Origin: Ascaphus truei
Lineage: Eukaryota; Chordata; Amphibia; Anura; Ascaphidae
Direction of reading: 5' to 3'
DNA: 64,000 bases
Assembly: GCA_036426205.1 (NCBI GenBank)
Contig: CM071568.1
Span: 54,345,155-54,409,154, forward strand
Every line of letters begins with the position of its first letter. Position 1 is the first letter of the stretch. Made by a program: the position numbers and the translations under genes. Shown here one piece after another: positions 36,967-48,566 of this stretch. Below the pieces are notes generated by a model, which saw only the letters and a list, made by a program, of their open reading frames with translations, was not told the origin of the DNA and made no database searches.

Positions 36967-37399
36967 TTCAGAGCTCTGCCCTGAGCAGCATAATTCCCCT
37001 CCCTCCCAGCCTCTCATGGGTGGGAGGGAGAGACCTCTCTCTCTTCTATCTGCTCACTAACTCTTCCAGAACTCAACTTGACTAATTTGAGAGGATGTCC
37101 CAATTTGGTATATCTTTGGTGAGTGTCTCTAACTCTGACTCATAGCAAGCCAGAGCCGAATACAGATTGGCCCCACACACCAGGGGGCGTTCCAACCAAT
37201 ATCCACCCTCAATTGACATCCTCAAAAGTTGTAGCAGACCTCCCCTTGATACTGATGACATCATTCAAGGCGAGTACCACACAGCCGGCCTAAGAATGAA
37301 GTACCCTTCCACTGCCTCCTAACAAGGACTACAGAGGAAAGGCCCGAGGAAAAGAGGTAACTGCCGCCAGACTATGTTACCACATATATATATAATATC

Positions 37400-37595
37400 A
37401 TCTTCTCTAAACTGTGCATGCAATGGTTGTTGTATATAATGTATACCCTGTTCATGTTATGTAACGTATTTGTAACCATGTATTATTTGTCATATTAACT
37501 ATGCCCAGGACATACTTGAAAACGAGAGTGTAACTCTCACATGTATTACTTCCTGGGAAAAACATTTATAAATAAATAAATAAATAAATAAAATA
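37400..37595 (+). mobile_element. L2-type LINE 3' tail
   Basis: GCCCAGGACATACTTGAAAACGAGAG and TTCCTGGGAAAAACATTTATAAATAAATAAA match the tail of the LINE ending at 18420. Only the 3' UTR is present; it runs into an AT microsatellite. Confidence 0.6.
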
Positions 37596-37610
37596 ATAAT
37601 ATAATAATAA

Positions 37611-37641
<31 letters not shown>

Positions 37642-37681
37642 ATATTATATATATATATATATTATATATATATATATTCAT

Positions 37682-37790
37682 GTGTCGACAAATCATCAAA
37701 AACTCACGTGTGCTGCTTGGGCCAATGAGGAGCTCGCCACGATGTTAAATCCACTCGCCGGCGTGCGCAAATGTATAGGTTGTCGAACAC
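37682..37790. mobile_element. Small TCGACAAATC MITE, copy 1
   Basis: It starts GTGTCGACAAATC, contains GTGCTGCTTGGGCCAAT and GAGCTCGCC, and ends GTTGTCGAACAC. It is a short relative of the ends of the 9958-12621 element and is flanked by TA repeats. Confidence 0.6.
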
Positions 37791-37809
37791 TATATATAAA
37801 TATATATAA

Positions 37810-37968
37810 CAGTGGTCGACAAATCACCAAAAAATCTACTCGCCAACACAAAAAAATCTACTCGCCACCTAGTACCAAACGTGTGCTGCTTGGGCCAATA
37901 GGAGCTCGCCATGATTTAAATCCACTCGCCCGGGCGAGCAAATGTATGAAAAGGTTATGTCGACACTG
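37810..37968. mobile_element. Small TCGACAAATC MITE, copy 2
   Basis: It begins CAGTGGTCGACAAATC and ends ATGTCGACACTG, with internal GAGCTCGCC and ATCTACTCGCCA motifs matching the 12570-12621 end. It lies 20 bp from copy 1, again between TA repeats. Confidence 0.65.
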
Positions 37969-38469
37969 GTATAAGTATATATCTATATATATATATATAT
38001 ATATATGTATACAGCTTAACTCCGTTATAGCGCGGTCCTCGGGGGCCACCCGAGACCACCGCGTTAACGGGGTCGCGAAAAAACAAAATGGCCGCCGCAA
38101 TTTTTTAATTTTTTTAAAAAAGGGCCACCGCATCAGTGCTATTGCGTTTGCCGGAGTGGGAAAGCTGAGAACTCTCCCAGCGTTCCCAGACCCGGTGGGG
38201 CAGTGGCAACTGCACACAGCTCTTACCTGGCATCTGGCAGCTCTGCTCCCGGTCTCTGTTAGTTTTAGGAATGCCCAGCATATCACTGCTGTGTTACGAT
38301 CACAACGAAGTACTGCGCATGTGCATTGGATCGGGTTTCAAAGAAGAGACTGTGGCGTCCCTGCTTTGTTTTCATGAGCCATGTACAATGCTCTCTTCAC
38401 ATCCAGACACATTCGCTGTTCATGGCTATGACGAAACACTACACAGACAGTATGGGCGGACAGTGTATG

Positions 38470-38690
38470 TTTGACAGTGTTAGTGTCAGTGTGTGTGGGT
38501 GTGTCAGTGTGTGTGTGTGTGTGTAAGGGTGTGTGACAGTGTCATTGTGTGTGTCAGTGTGTGTGTGTTTAAGTGTAAGGGTGTGTGTCAGTGTCACTGT
38601 GTGTGTGTCAGTGTGTGTGTGTGTAAGGGTGTGTGTCAGTGTCATTTTGTGTGTGTGACAGTGTGTGTGACAGTGTGTCGGTGTGTGTTT
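38470..38690 (+). repeat. GT-rich minisatellite inside the Tigger element
   Basis: This is a tandem TGTGTGTCAGTGTCACTGTG-type array. Frames across it are repeat artefacts. Confidence 0.85.
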
Positions 38691-39064
38691 AAAACCACAG
38701 CAATAGAATAAAAATACAGAAAATGCACAATTGTATTAACACTTTTATTGATGCATTCTACAATAAAGTACTGTATTTAAAACACCAATTATCGTATTGT
38801 ACATTACTCATAAATAAAGTACTGTACGTTAAATAACATTTTGCTCCACACACAAAAACACATATGTACTGTAGATACAGTACTGAACTCGCAACTGCTT
38901 TTACACATGTAACATTCCAGTTACTGTACATTGCTGTTTTAACATTAACAATGGGGCTGTAATTCTTAAGTAAAGTGAAAACAGTGTAATGCACTCTGTG
39001 TTCATGTAACAACTGTACAACAAAAAACATACTGTACATAATCAAAACAGCTTGAGATTACACT

Positions 39065-40747
39065 TTAAAAAAAACTATTGAGGGTTGTCTGTTTCAGTGC
39101 ATCTCTTTTCTTCTTTTTAACGATTTCAATCATTCGTTTTAATTGCAAAATTGTAATTGAATCTATGTTTTCTGTCTCTAGAAATTTAAGTCCTGTTTGC
39201 AATCCTGCGAGCGCCTCTGTGATCTTAGGTGGCGGCTCTGGTTCCTCGTCCTCATCATCTTCAGTTGTATCCAAATCTTTATTTTCACTACTAAGGTTTT
39301 GAATTATTTCTGAGTCTGTCATATGATCATAAGTAGGACAGCTGCTGTCCCCATCTACCCAAGAGTCAATCGTAGCCCCACTTTCCGTATCAATGAACGG
39401 TTCCAGTACTCGTTCTGCATTGGCCATTTCCTGTTCTGTGAGGCCTTCATTAATATAGCTTGCAAATAACAGATTGGCGGCGGTGACTTCTTCCTCCGTA
39501 AACCCTCAAAGTCATCATCTTCTTCACTGTCACTGGCGACTTCAACGTTAGCCGGTACCAGACGTGCACCTGTTATGTTTCGCCAACATTTCGAAATGCA
39601 CATTTGTGTGACTGCTTTCCATGCTTCACCACCAATATAAAAAACTTCTTTTAGATTCATTTTCTTTAAAAATGTCGTAACTGAATCATCACTTGTGATT
39701 ATTCGATGTATCAGCGTTTTCCAAAAGTTCATCTTAAAGGTTGCAATAATGCCTTGATCCAGTGGCTGTATTTTGGATGTGATGTTCTTGGGCAAGTAGC
39801 TGACACGTATTTTTCCATCTCGGCTTATTAGGCTATCGGCCGGGGGATGTGCAGGGCAGTTATCAAGTAACAACAAAGCTTTTGTATCCAACCTTTGTTG
39901 CCGTAAGTGTTTATGAACCTCTGGTACGAACTGTTGATGAAACCACCTTTCGAAAATACTGTCAGTCATCCATGCATTTTTGCTAAAGTCATACGAAAAA
40001 GGCATAGTACCCATATTCACATGGTGGAAGCACCGTGGCGATTTAAACTTGCCAATACAAAGTGGCTTCAGTTTGTGATTTCCAGTTTGGTTCACACAAA
40101 AAAGTACGGTCACTCTGTCTTTCATTTGTTTAAATCCTTGTTTACGCTGTTCGGCATTCTTACAGGCCAGAGTGGTATTCGGTAGCGTTTTGAAACACAG
40201 TCCGGTCTCATCGCAGTTATAAACCTGTTCTGCGGTATAGCCACCATCTTCAATTATCTTCTGAAGCTGGGCAGGGTACGAGCATGCAGCTTCATCGTCA
40301 GCTGAACATATCTCTCCTGATATAGCGGTTTTCCTTATTCCATGTCGCCTTTTAAAGCGATTTAGCCATCCACTACTTGCCGTGAAGGAGGTTGAAGCAT
40401 TGCCGTGAAGTTGGTTGTGAAACTTTTTAGCTTGCGTTTGCAGATGGGGTCCAGACAGAGGCGTGCCTTCGGATCTTTCTTGGACAAACCACTGAAAAAC
40501 AGCTTTATCCAACTGGCTGTCTTTAGGTTCACGCAAACGATTACGTTTCAGTCCATCGTCTGTTTCTATGGATTTAACTGCATCACAAAGTTTCTCCTCC
40601 ACCTTTTTCCATCCGCAAACTGTAGACTTATTCAGTCCCAGGTCCCTAGCCACTTTGCATTTGCGTGACTCCAGATTTTATTCTATCAAGCGCAGCAATT
40701 TTTTCTTGTACAGTAAACTTCTTACGTTTGGTTGAAGTTTCCACCAT
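39065..40747 (-). pseudogene. pogo/Tigger transposase, two frameshifts
   Basis: The start ATG at 40747 is followed by TKRKKFTVQEKIAALDRIK, the first HTH (CENP-B N-type), and after a one-base shift near 40690 by the recognition helix VARDLGLNKSTV. A second HTH (Tc5/CENP-B type) has the WLNRFKRRHGI box. The DDE_1 domain has catalytic aspartates in YNCDETGLCFK, LLLDNCPAHP and PLDQGIIATFK. A second shift near 39508 moves the frame into an acidic tail (DEDEEPEPPP) ending in a KKKKRDALKQTTLNSFF motif. With only two shifts in about 560 codons, decay is slight. Activity would need an intact copy elsewhere. Confidence 0.87.
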
Positions 40748-41294
40748 TTCTACCTGCCAGGGGTCTTCAGTATGCCTTTTCCTAGTGTTGAAAACCTGAG
40801 GCTTTTAACAACTGATCTGGAGGGCTTAAGTACAGTTCGTGAGTACAGTATTTTACTAGCTCTCAGACGACAGGACAGTGTGTTGTAGGATAATAATGAC
40901 AGAGATAACCCTGAGCAGAGGGGGTCAGAGGTTTCTTTAGGTGTCACTTTATTACAATGTTTTATTCTATTTTACATACTTTATGTTGTATTATATATGT
41001 TATCACTTCATTTGTGTTGCTTATTGTTCAATATGTAATCTTTTTAATAAACTTTTATGTAATGTTTATGTTGAACATTTAGTGCGTCTCCATGGTTACT
41101 GGTGTCAAATGACCCCGCGGGGTCACGTTGCCATGCGGTGACGTCAAATGACCCCGCTAGGACATTAAACGCCGGAACCGCAGAGGAGCAGGGGGAACAG
41201 GCAGCCCACATTAAACAAACCGCGCACACACGGCCCTCAGCCCTCAGCCCGCACCGAGTGCAGCGAGTGCACAGAGCGCCCACAGAACACCTTG

Positions 41295-41700
41295 TTTGAG
41301 GAGGGGGTTACTGTGAGAGTAGAGAGGGGGGATACTGTTTGAGCAGGGGGGATATTTTGAGCAGGAGGGTACTGTGAGCAAGGGGAGCTGTGAGCAAGGG
41401 GAGGTTGTGAGCATGGAGGGTACTGTGAGCAGGGAGGGATATTGTGAGCAGGGGGGGATATTTTGAGCAGGGGGAGATATTTTGAGCAGGGGGGATATTT
41501 TGAGCAGGGGGGTACTGTGTGAGCAGGGGGGTACTGTGTGAGCAGGGGGCGTGGTTACTGTGTGAGCAGGGGGCGTGGTTACTGTGTGAGCAGGTGGGGT
41601 TACTGTGTGAGCAGGGGGGGTACTGTGAACAGGGGGGATACTGTGAGAGGGGGGGTACTGTAAGCAGGGGGGGTACTGTTTGAGCAGGGGGGGGTAATTC
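41295..41700 (+). repeat. Minisatellite GTGAGCAGGGGGGATACT
   Basis: Tandem 18-24-bp units of TACTGTGTGAGCAGGGGGG lie at the upstream side of the Tigger transposase gene. The minus-strand open frame across it is repeat-derived. Confidence 0.85.
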
Positions 41701-42154
41701 TGTGTGGTCTTTTGGTAATTAATTCTGTGTGGTCTTTCGGTTAACATGAAAGATGCTGGCCTTTGAAGTGCTAGGGTGCTTTGTGATCATGGCCTTGAGC
41801 GCCCACAGCGCCCAGAACTCACACAGCACACAGAGTTCCAACAGAGCGCACAGAACCCACAACCCGCAAATAGCGCCCACAGCCACCCACAGAGCAGTGG
41901 CAGAGGCAGCACAATCCCATAAAGAGGAGAGGTAGGAGATCTTCAGCTTATGTCCTATTCACTTATACAGTATTCTTCTGTTCTATTGTGCTGTTTGGTG
42001 GGTTTGTGTTTTTATTTTATTTTAAGCTTTTATTAATGTTTTGTCCCAATTTTGGCCAAACCCCCCCCAAAAAAACATTTATAAACGGGAGTCACGTGAA
42101 TACCGCGTTATAAGTGATTCGCGTTATAGCGGATCGCGCTATAACGGAGTTAAG

Positions 42155-42208
<54 letters not shown>

Positions 42209-42251
42209 CGGAGTTTCCCCCACCCTCTGGAAGATTCTGCCATTACATGGT

Positions 42252-43278
42252 TGGTTCATTAATAAAGGTGGAGCTTGGCTGGCTACCCTTGGGTCTTGGG
42301 TCTAAATGTTGGTCTTAAAACTGGTCTTAAAACTGCAATGCATTGTGTTTGTCCTGTGATTTAAACCCAGGTTGGTGACAAAAGGCAGTGTGAATTAGCA
42401 CGTGAATTACCTGTGAATTAGCATTTCAATGCCCCAGCTCAGATAGGGATTTCGAGCCCAAATCTCTCCAAGTTATTTCCCTTATAAGTATAAGGTCCCC
42501 CAAAGTATATTCTGTAAGGAAGTGTACTTTATATTGTGTTTTAATGTTTACTATAAGGTTCTATACAGAAAGCACAGGCATAGGTCAAGATGCTAGCTAG
42601 TTTGCATAGAATCCATAGTTCAAAGAGGAGAGGAATGGCAGAGGGGGAAAAACATTTGGTGAGCAGGATATTCAGAGTATACAGTCTTTGTTTTACTAGA
42701 CATTTTGGAGCCTTGACAGCAGGGGGTCTGGGGCTAGTTAAAAACGGCCCTGTATGTCAAAACTCATAAGCATGTTTTCCATTGGCAAATTTTGAATTTA
42801 TCACTCCTATCAGTGAATGCGTAATTTCAATCCCTGCTGTAATTGGCTATTACACTCCTCAATTATTTAGATAGGAATCCAGCCTATATAAGAGCGTGCA
42901 GTAAAAGCAGCTCTCTCTCTCTCTCGTTGGAGATTGGAAGACAAGCAGCTGCTGGCGGGCCTCTCAAAGGTGCTTCTGTGAAAGAGCTATTCACATAGGG
43001 AAGCATGGGGAGGCCTAGCCAGCAGGCTGGATTTCGGTCCAGGAGCCCAGAACCAGAGTCCTATCAAGGTAAGCCTTTGTGGAAGCAGGCGCCTTGCAAC
43101 TAGGAAACTGTAGATCTCCTTCCCCAGACCCCAGTAAGTGTGTATATTCTCTGTTTCTTGTATTTCTGTGTGTTTCCGAGGTCTTATCCGAATAAACCAC
43201 AATTTATTTTACTGCCTGTTTTGCCTTGTGACTGATCCCTTAAATATAAAGGTGTATTTGGCCTGCCCTACCGTGACA
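42252..43278 (+). mobile_element. Solo LTR, about 1.03 kb
   Basis: It ends CTACCGTGACA like the LTR at 1070 and is flanked by ATGGT (42247-42251 and 43279-43283). A TATA box TATATAAG (42885-42892) is followed by a CTCTCTCT run. A polyadenylation signal AATAAA (43191-43196) lies near the 3' end. The upstream AATAAAGGT...CTGGCTACCCT block matches the 1070 LTR. The left edge is set by the target duplication and is less certain than the right. Confidence 0.7.
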
Positions 43279-43283
43279 ATGGT

Positions 43284-43887
43284 GTGTAGTGGTGACTATC
43301 TGTTGGCTCACAGAGGTCTCTGGACAGGCTTCTGGGGTACTTCACTGGTCTTCATCTCTGACAGTACAGTGTCTTCATCTGCTGCAGGGTCTAGATGTAT
43401 GAAGGCAATCTTCTACAGAAGAACTACTCCACTCCCCCAGAAAGATTGCACACTAGGCAGGAGTATGATTAACTGAAACCGGTTTATTCCTCTGCTTCAG
43501 CACTGTATAACACAGGCTTCTGCCCAATACAGTTCAAACAGGTCTTCAACCTCTGGATGGTCCCATGGGCACCTGAAGCAGTCCTTACTCTTCCCTGGTC
43601 CTTTAGTAGAATGTCACTCAATCTCCCCCAAGGGGAGAGGACAGTAAGTGGAAATGCGTAATGCACACCTGTGTGATTACCTGTCTCTCTAAATGGTAGA
43701 GGCAACTGATTGCATTTAGTAGTGCATCCCCTTAAGTACAAGGGAGGAAGGTACCAGATCTGAATCCAGGATTGGGCTGAACACAGGCTTAGTCCCTCCT
43801 CCTACGTCACTCAAGGGAGCTGCTTGTGTGGGGAAACCCCAGGATTGATCCTGTCACTGCCTGCACTGTTACCAGGGCTTACATGAC
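43284..43887 (-). mobile_element. Putative 3' LTR of a minus-strand element
   Basis: Read on the minus strand it starts TGTCATGTAAGCCC and ends CACCACTACACA, with AATAAA about 220 bases before the end (complement of TTTATT at 43482). It abuts the duplication of the LTR at 42252. The gag-like frames begin 250 bp to its right. No matching second LTR was found in the window. Confidence 0.45.
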
Positions 43888-44141
43888 AGGGAGGGCAGAC
43901 TGGTAGCCAAAACCAGATATGGCTACACTCTCTCTCTGGTGGAAATCCCATGTCCCCACTTGGACCCAAATTTGGTGTACCATCTATCAGCTGCTAACCT
44001 GAAACAATAACAACAGGTTATTGCCAGTAGATAATATCACATTGTATGACAATTCATATGTGCAGCTGGACATACTGTATATGCAGTTTCTGTAACCACA
44101 GTGACACTGGTCACTCCCAACGTTGGAGAACCTGACTACCC

Positions 44142-45930
44142 TTAGTAATAGTGATATGGGTCACGCTTCTTTACCAGTGTACCCGATAGGTCAGGTACAT
44201 CACTGAAAATACCCTTTTTGGGTGCCGCTGACAAGTACTCTATCCTGTCAAAGTATATTGAGTGCCCCACTTTCCACACCCCCATGAGGTATGAAACCCT
44301 ATCCTCCGTGTGGTACATTGAGAACCTATCCTTGGTGGTTAAGTAATCCCTGATAACCTCCTTCAGCCACTGCTCCCTGTTCTCATTTATTTCCCTCATA
44401 ATGGGTTCAGGGATGTATAGATATTCGAACCCATGTGACTGCCTGTACCTCTGTACAAGAAGTCGTTCTGCCCGGCTAATCTTTGTGAGCTTGTGGCCCT
44501 CTGTCTGTCCTGGTAATACCCAGAACTGTGGTTCCTGGGTAGGCTGTTCGTAGAGGTTAACCACTATGCCCTTGGGCTGTACTATGCCCAACCTGATCTC
44601 ATGCTCCCTCCTCCTAAGGGCCTCTGCAGTCTCCTCTAGATTAAACTCCCCCTCTGCCCACCAGTGGTCTACCAGGTCCCCATTAATTAACAAGAACCTA
44701 GTTCAGTGCAAATATGGGACACACCCTTGGAACATGGGGTCCCAACATGGAAGTGATATAACAGGCGCAGCCTTTACTGATTCTGAATCGGTGGTAACCT
44801 TGGACGATCACCCTGAGGTCTCGGTATGACAAGAGACTGTAGATTTACCCCCTACAGAGACTACACTCAGCAGTCTCATCCTCTTCAGAACCCAGATCAA
44901 AGTCCCAGTCCCGCCAGTCCTGAGAAGGCTTTAGGGTCTTCTTGCAGCTATGGGCCTTTTTCTTACCATTCTTGGCCCGCGCCAACATGTGTGAAGAGCT
45001 GACAGTGGTAGGTGCTAGGGCCTTAAAGTTCTGAATGTCCCGGTCAGAGTTCCCTGTCCGGACCCCAGCCCTACCCGGCACCATATAAACAGCCACAATA
45101 TCTGGGTCCACAGGTTTCCTGCGACCCGGCCCATTACATGGTCCTGGTACCAGTCAATGTCAGCTTTGGTCAAAGCGGTACTCACCGGAGCGGGAATCGG
45201 ATGCCTTCAGGATGACATCATCTGGATCCGGTCTCAAGGGATCCGAGTGGAGATCGAGGTCCCGCACCGGAAGTGCGTCGACATCCGGACTCCGCCCAAA
45301 TGGATTGTAGTCACCCGTGCCGGTACCTCCTCGCCGGAAGTCGCCATTGGGTCCTGCTGGGGTAAGGAGATGGGCTCGGACCACTTCGCTGACACGCTGG
45401 AACCCTGGGACTCTCCGGACACTGGGAACTTCAACATCCGGTACGCTCCTCCAACGCTCAGGCCGCAACAATGCTTGGCGTAATGTAGACGTCGTTGATG
45501 CCGGACTCCACCGTGGATCCGCACCACAGTTAAACTTTTCCTCCACAGCGTCGGTATGGGTACACTTGACCGCTGCTTTCTCCTGAAGAGGGCAGGGGCA
45601 CATTCATGGGGGAAAGATACCGGAGCATCTCGTCATCATCTGTGGCTATAAGCAGGCAGCGTTCCAGCTCCTGCGCCACTAACGCCAGTGGCCCCTCCTC
45701 ACCCTGGGCAGTCACCTTACTCAGTTGGTCATCCCAAGTTGGTTCCATCTCTGGAACCAAAGCGAACGGGGCACCTGGAGCGTCCTCTTGAGCCCACGGG
45801 CCCACTGGAACCTCCGCGGTTGAGGTAGTAGTAGTCGTCTCGGCCGCCTAAGTCGACCGCATGTTTGTCCGGGAAGGCCGTAGGTCGCATCAGAGCCGGC
45901 TGCAGGAAGAAGGCCCCTCACCATGAACAC
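44142..45930 (-). pseudogene. Unrecognised gag-like coding region of an LTR element
   Basis: Several minus-strand open segments lie in different frames. An acidic segment near 45805 contains TWDDQLSKV and DDDEMLRYLSP. A charged stretch at 45603-45160 contains FNCGADPRWSP. A Lys-rich, Asp-rich piece at 45111-44845 contains WRDWDFDLGSEEDETAE. A well-formed 183-codon frame at 44693-44142 contains LRRREHEIRLGIVQPKG, VSYLMGVWKVG and YFDRIEYLS. I recognise no domain. Its place beside an LTR suggests a gag-type product, and there is no room for pol before that LTR. Frameshifts indicate decay. The product could instead be a captured host sequence. Confidence 0.4.
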
Positions 45931-46319
45931 GTTGCAGTCATGCTGACATCCCTGCCGGGCAAGTCACACCGGGGCAAAACAGAAATTGTGAGGCGCTACT
46001 AATGAAGGTGAAAATAAATAAATCAATTAATAAAGATATGTGATATATATAAGTGTGCTCAAATATGATAATAATGGCAAACTTTGCTGCTCAACCCTCT
46101 TTGGAGAAGTTCCAGTTTTCTCCTTTCTTGAATGTTGAAGAGAAGCTTGTGGGGAGCGCAGGTGTCACCATATATATATATGCAAAGGAAAAATAAATAT
46201 AGTGTGGTATGTCTAAACGGAGGAGGAGGGGGGGGAGAGTGGACAGGAGGGGGGTGGGTTGGTTAAAATTTCCGGGTCTCTCCTCTCCACTCCCCCTGTA
46301 TGTTTCTCCGCTCCCCCCT

Positions 46320-46805
46320 CTCTCTCCCCTCCTGCCCCCCATGTGACACAGACACACAGTGACACACACACACAGTGAGAGACACACACAGTGAGAGACA
46401 CACACACAGTGAGAGACACACACACAGTGAGAGACACACACACAGTGAGAGACACACACACAGTGAGAGACACACACAGTGTCACACACACACAGTGAGA
46501 CACACACAGTGACACACACACAGTGAGACACACACACACAGTGAGACACACACACAGTGAGACACACACACACACAGTGAGAGACACACACACAGTGACA
46601 CACACACAGTGACACACACACAGACACACACACACACACACACACACACAGTGAGACACACACACACACAGTGAGACACACACACAGTGAGACAGACACA
46701 CACAGTGAGAGACACACACACAGTGAGAGACACACACACACAGTGACACACACACACAAACACACACAGTGAGACACACACACACAGTGAGACACACACA
46801 CACGC
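46320..46805 (-). repeat. CA microsatellite (CACACACAGTGAGA units)
   Basis: This is a tandem array of CACACACAGTGAGAGA and variants. The long minus-strand frames rich in Cys and Val are artefacts. Confidence 0.92.
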
Positions 46806-46889
46806 CACCTCTCCTTCCGTGCGCCACCATCTTAGTTAGTCCGCGAGGGAGGAAGGGGGTCATTCGGGGCGCCGCCATCTTAGGTGGCC

Positions 46890-47760
46890 GCGTGTCCCCC
46901 CGCCGGGGAGGGAGGTGAGTGGAGCGGGAGGGAGGTGAGTGCGGGAGGGTGGTGAGTGGGGAGGGAAGTGAGTGCGGGAGGGAGGTGAGTGCGGGAGGGA
47001 GTGGAGTGGGAGGGAGTGTAGCGGCTTCCGGGCGCCTCTTAGGTGGCCGCGTGTCCCCCCGCCGGGGAGGGAGTGGATCGGGAGGGAGTGGAGTGGGAGG
47101 GAGTGGAGCGGGAGGGAGTGGAGCGGGAGGGAGTGGAGCGGGAGGGAGTGGAGCGGCTTCCGGGCACGTCTTAGGTGGCCGCGTGTCCCCCCGCCGGGGA
47201 GGGAGTGGATCGGGAGGGAGTGGAGTGGGAGGGAGGTGAGTTCGGGAGGGAGTGGAGTGGGAGGGAGGTGAGTGGAGTGGGAGGGAGTGGAGCGGCTTCC
47301 GGGCGCCTATTAGGTGGGCGTGTGTGCCCCCGCCAGGGTGGGAGTGGAGCGGGAGGGAATGGAGTGGGAGGGAGGTGAGTGTGGGAGGGAGGTGAGTGCG
47401 GGAGGGAGTGGAGCGGCTTCCGGGTGCGTCTTAGCTGGCCGCATGTGCCCCCGCCGGGGAGGGAGTGGATCGGGAGGGAGTGGAGTGGGAGGGAGGTAAG
47501 TGCGGGAGGGAGTGGAGCGGGAGGGAGTGGAGCGGCTTCCGGGCGCGTCTTAGGTGGCCGCGTGTCCCCCCGCCGGTCCCCCCGCCGGGGAGGGAGTGGA
47601 GCGGGAGGGAGTTGAGTGGAGCGGGAGGGAGTGGAGCGGCTTCCGGGCGCCTATTGGGTGGCCGCGTGTGCCCCCGCCGGGGAGGGAGTGGAGCGGGAGG
47701 GAATGGAGTGGAGTGGGAGGGAGGTGAGTGGAGGTGAGTGGAGCACCGGGGAGGGGGGGA
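46890..47760 (+). repeat. GC-rich higher-order minisatellite
   Basis: A short GTGGAGCGGGAGGGA unit is interleaved with a longer block, GCGGCTTCCGGGCGC...TTAGGTGGCCGCGTGT...CCGCCGGGGA. The block appears at about 47010, 47150, 47290, 47415, 47535 and 47640. Spacing of roughly 110-140 bp shows a higher-order array. It is CpG-rich. Confidence 0.88.
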
Positions 47761-47793
47761 TGTGAGTGTGATGGGGGGGGAGAGGACAGAGAG

Positions 47794-47796
<3 letters not shown>

Positions 47797-47850
<54 letters not shown>
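47797..47850 (+). repeat. GT microsatellite
   Basis: A pure TG run of about 54 bp. Confidence 0.95.
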
Positions 47851-47854
<4 letters not shown>

Positions 47855-47990
47855 GGACCTTTGGCCCGTCACTCTGCCTCAGGCCAATGAGAGGTGTGGG
47901 GGGCGGGCCAAGGGGGTGGTGTGAGTGTGTGAGGCCAATGAGAGGTGTGCGGGGGCGGGCGGCCCAAGGGACCAATGAGATTGCCGCTAG
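47850..47990 (+). promoter_or_regulatory. CCAAT and GC-box cluster
   Basis: GGCCAATGAGAGGTGTG occurs at about 47882 and 47932, each followed by GGGGGCGGGC. A third CCAATGAG is near 47971. Repeated CCAAT boxes beside GC boxes resemble a TATA-less promoter, but they may simply be part of the adjoining array. No gene start is visible downstream. Confidence 0.25.
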
Positions 47991-48566
47991 GGACACAGGC
48001 CATGCAGACAAACATACAGTGCTTTCACAAATATATAGTAGATGTGAAACACAATTTAGGCCATATAATTTGTTTAGGAGTCAGCACTATTATTTAATAT
48101 TTTATGTAAAATACAAGTATAATATAATAGACGTACAATACTTTTTTTAATCATATTTATTTAAATCAACTAACAAATATTACAACTTCATATAAATCAT
48201 CAAATACGCATTTATAATGATTAGGCCTAACGTTCCATTGCTGTGCCATAATTCTAAGGTGTTACATGCAGCTTTTAAGTCGACCTATCAGGTTTCAGTT
48301 AAGATGGGAGACAGCTTTCCCAAGACGTCTTTTAGTTGTGGTGTGTCTAGAAGACGTCTTTCAGCTATTAGTAAATATGACGGAATTACTTCAGATATGA
48401 TGTTACAATAAAGTTCTCAATGAAAGTAAAATGTTAATGCACCATATTGCATGCATCTGTGCTTTCTTTTCTACATGAGGTTTTTCAAGGAGTAACCACT
48501 TCGGAGGATCATGTTCCATGGAGTTGCAGTATAAGTGATATCAGTGTTTATTTGTATTCACTGGGT

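Larger units (their letters stand above)
38012..42157 (-). mobile_element. pogo/Tigger DNA transposon, full length
   Basis: This 4146-bp element has perfect 23-bp terminal inverted repeats: CAGCTTAACTCCGTTATAGCGCG at 38012-38034 and its complement at 42135-42157. It is preceded by TA and sits in TA-rich sequence, as expected for TA-targeting Tc1/mariner-superfamily elements; the right TA appears as TG-TA. The minus strand carries the transposase (39065-40747). Minisatellites lie at 38470-38690 and 41295-41700. The perfect ends suggest fairly recent activity. Confidence 0.88.

Noticed and set aside
36658..37085. Short frames in GC-rich DNA as a CpG-island gene start
   Set aside because: The GC-rich interval is bounded by inverted repeats and is better explained as a MITE; there is no sustained coding frame.
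46091..46878. Cys/Val-rich minus-strand frames over 200 codons
   Set aside because: They read through a CA microsatellite; the composition is set entirely by the repeat.
46919..48150. Gly/Ser/Arg-rich plus-strand frames and His/Thr-rich minus-strand frames
   Set aside because: They arise from the GC-rich higher-order array and the GT run; several frames are open together.
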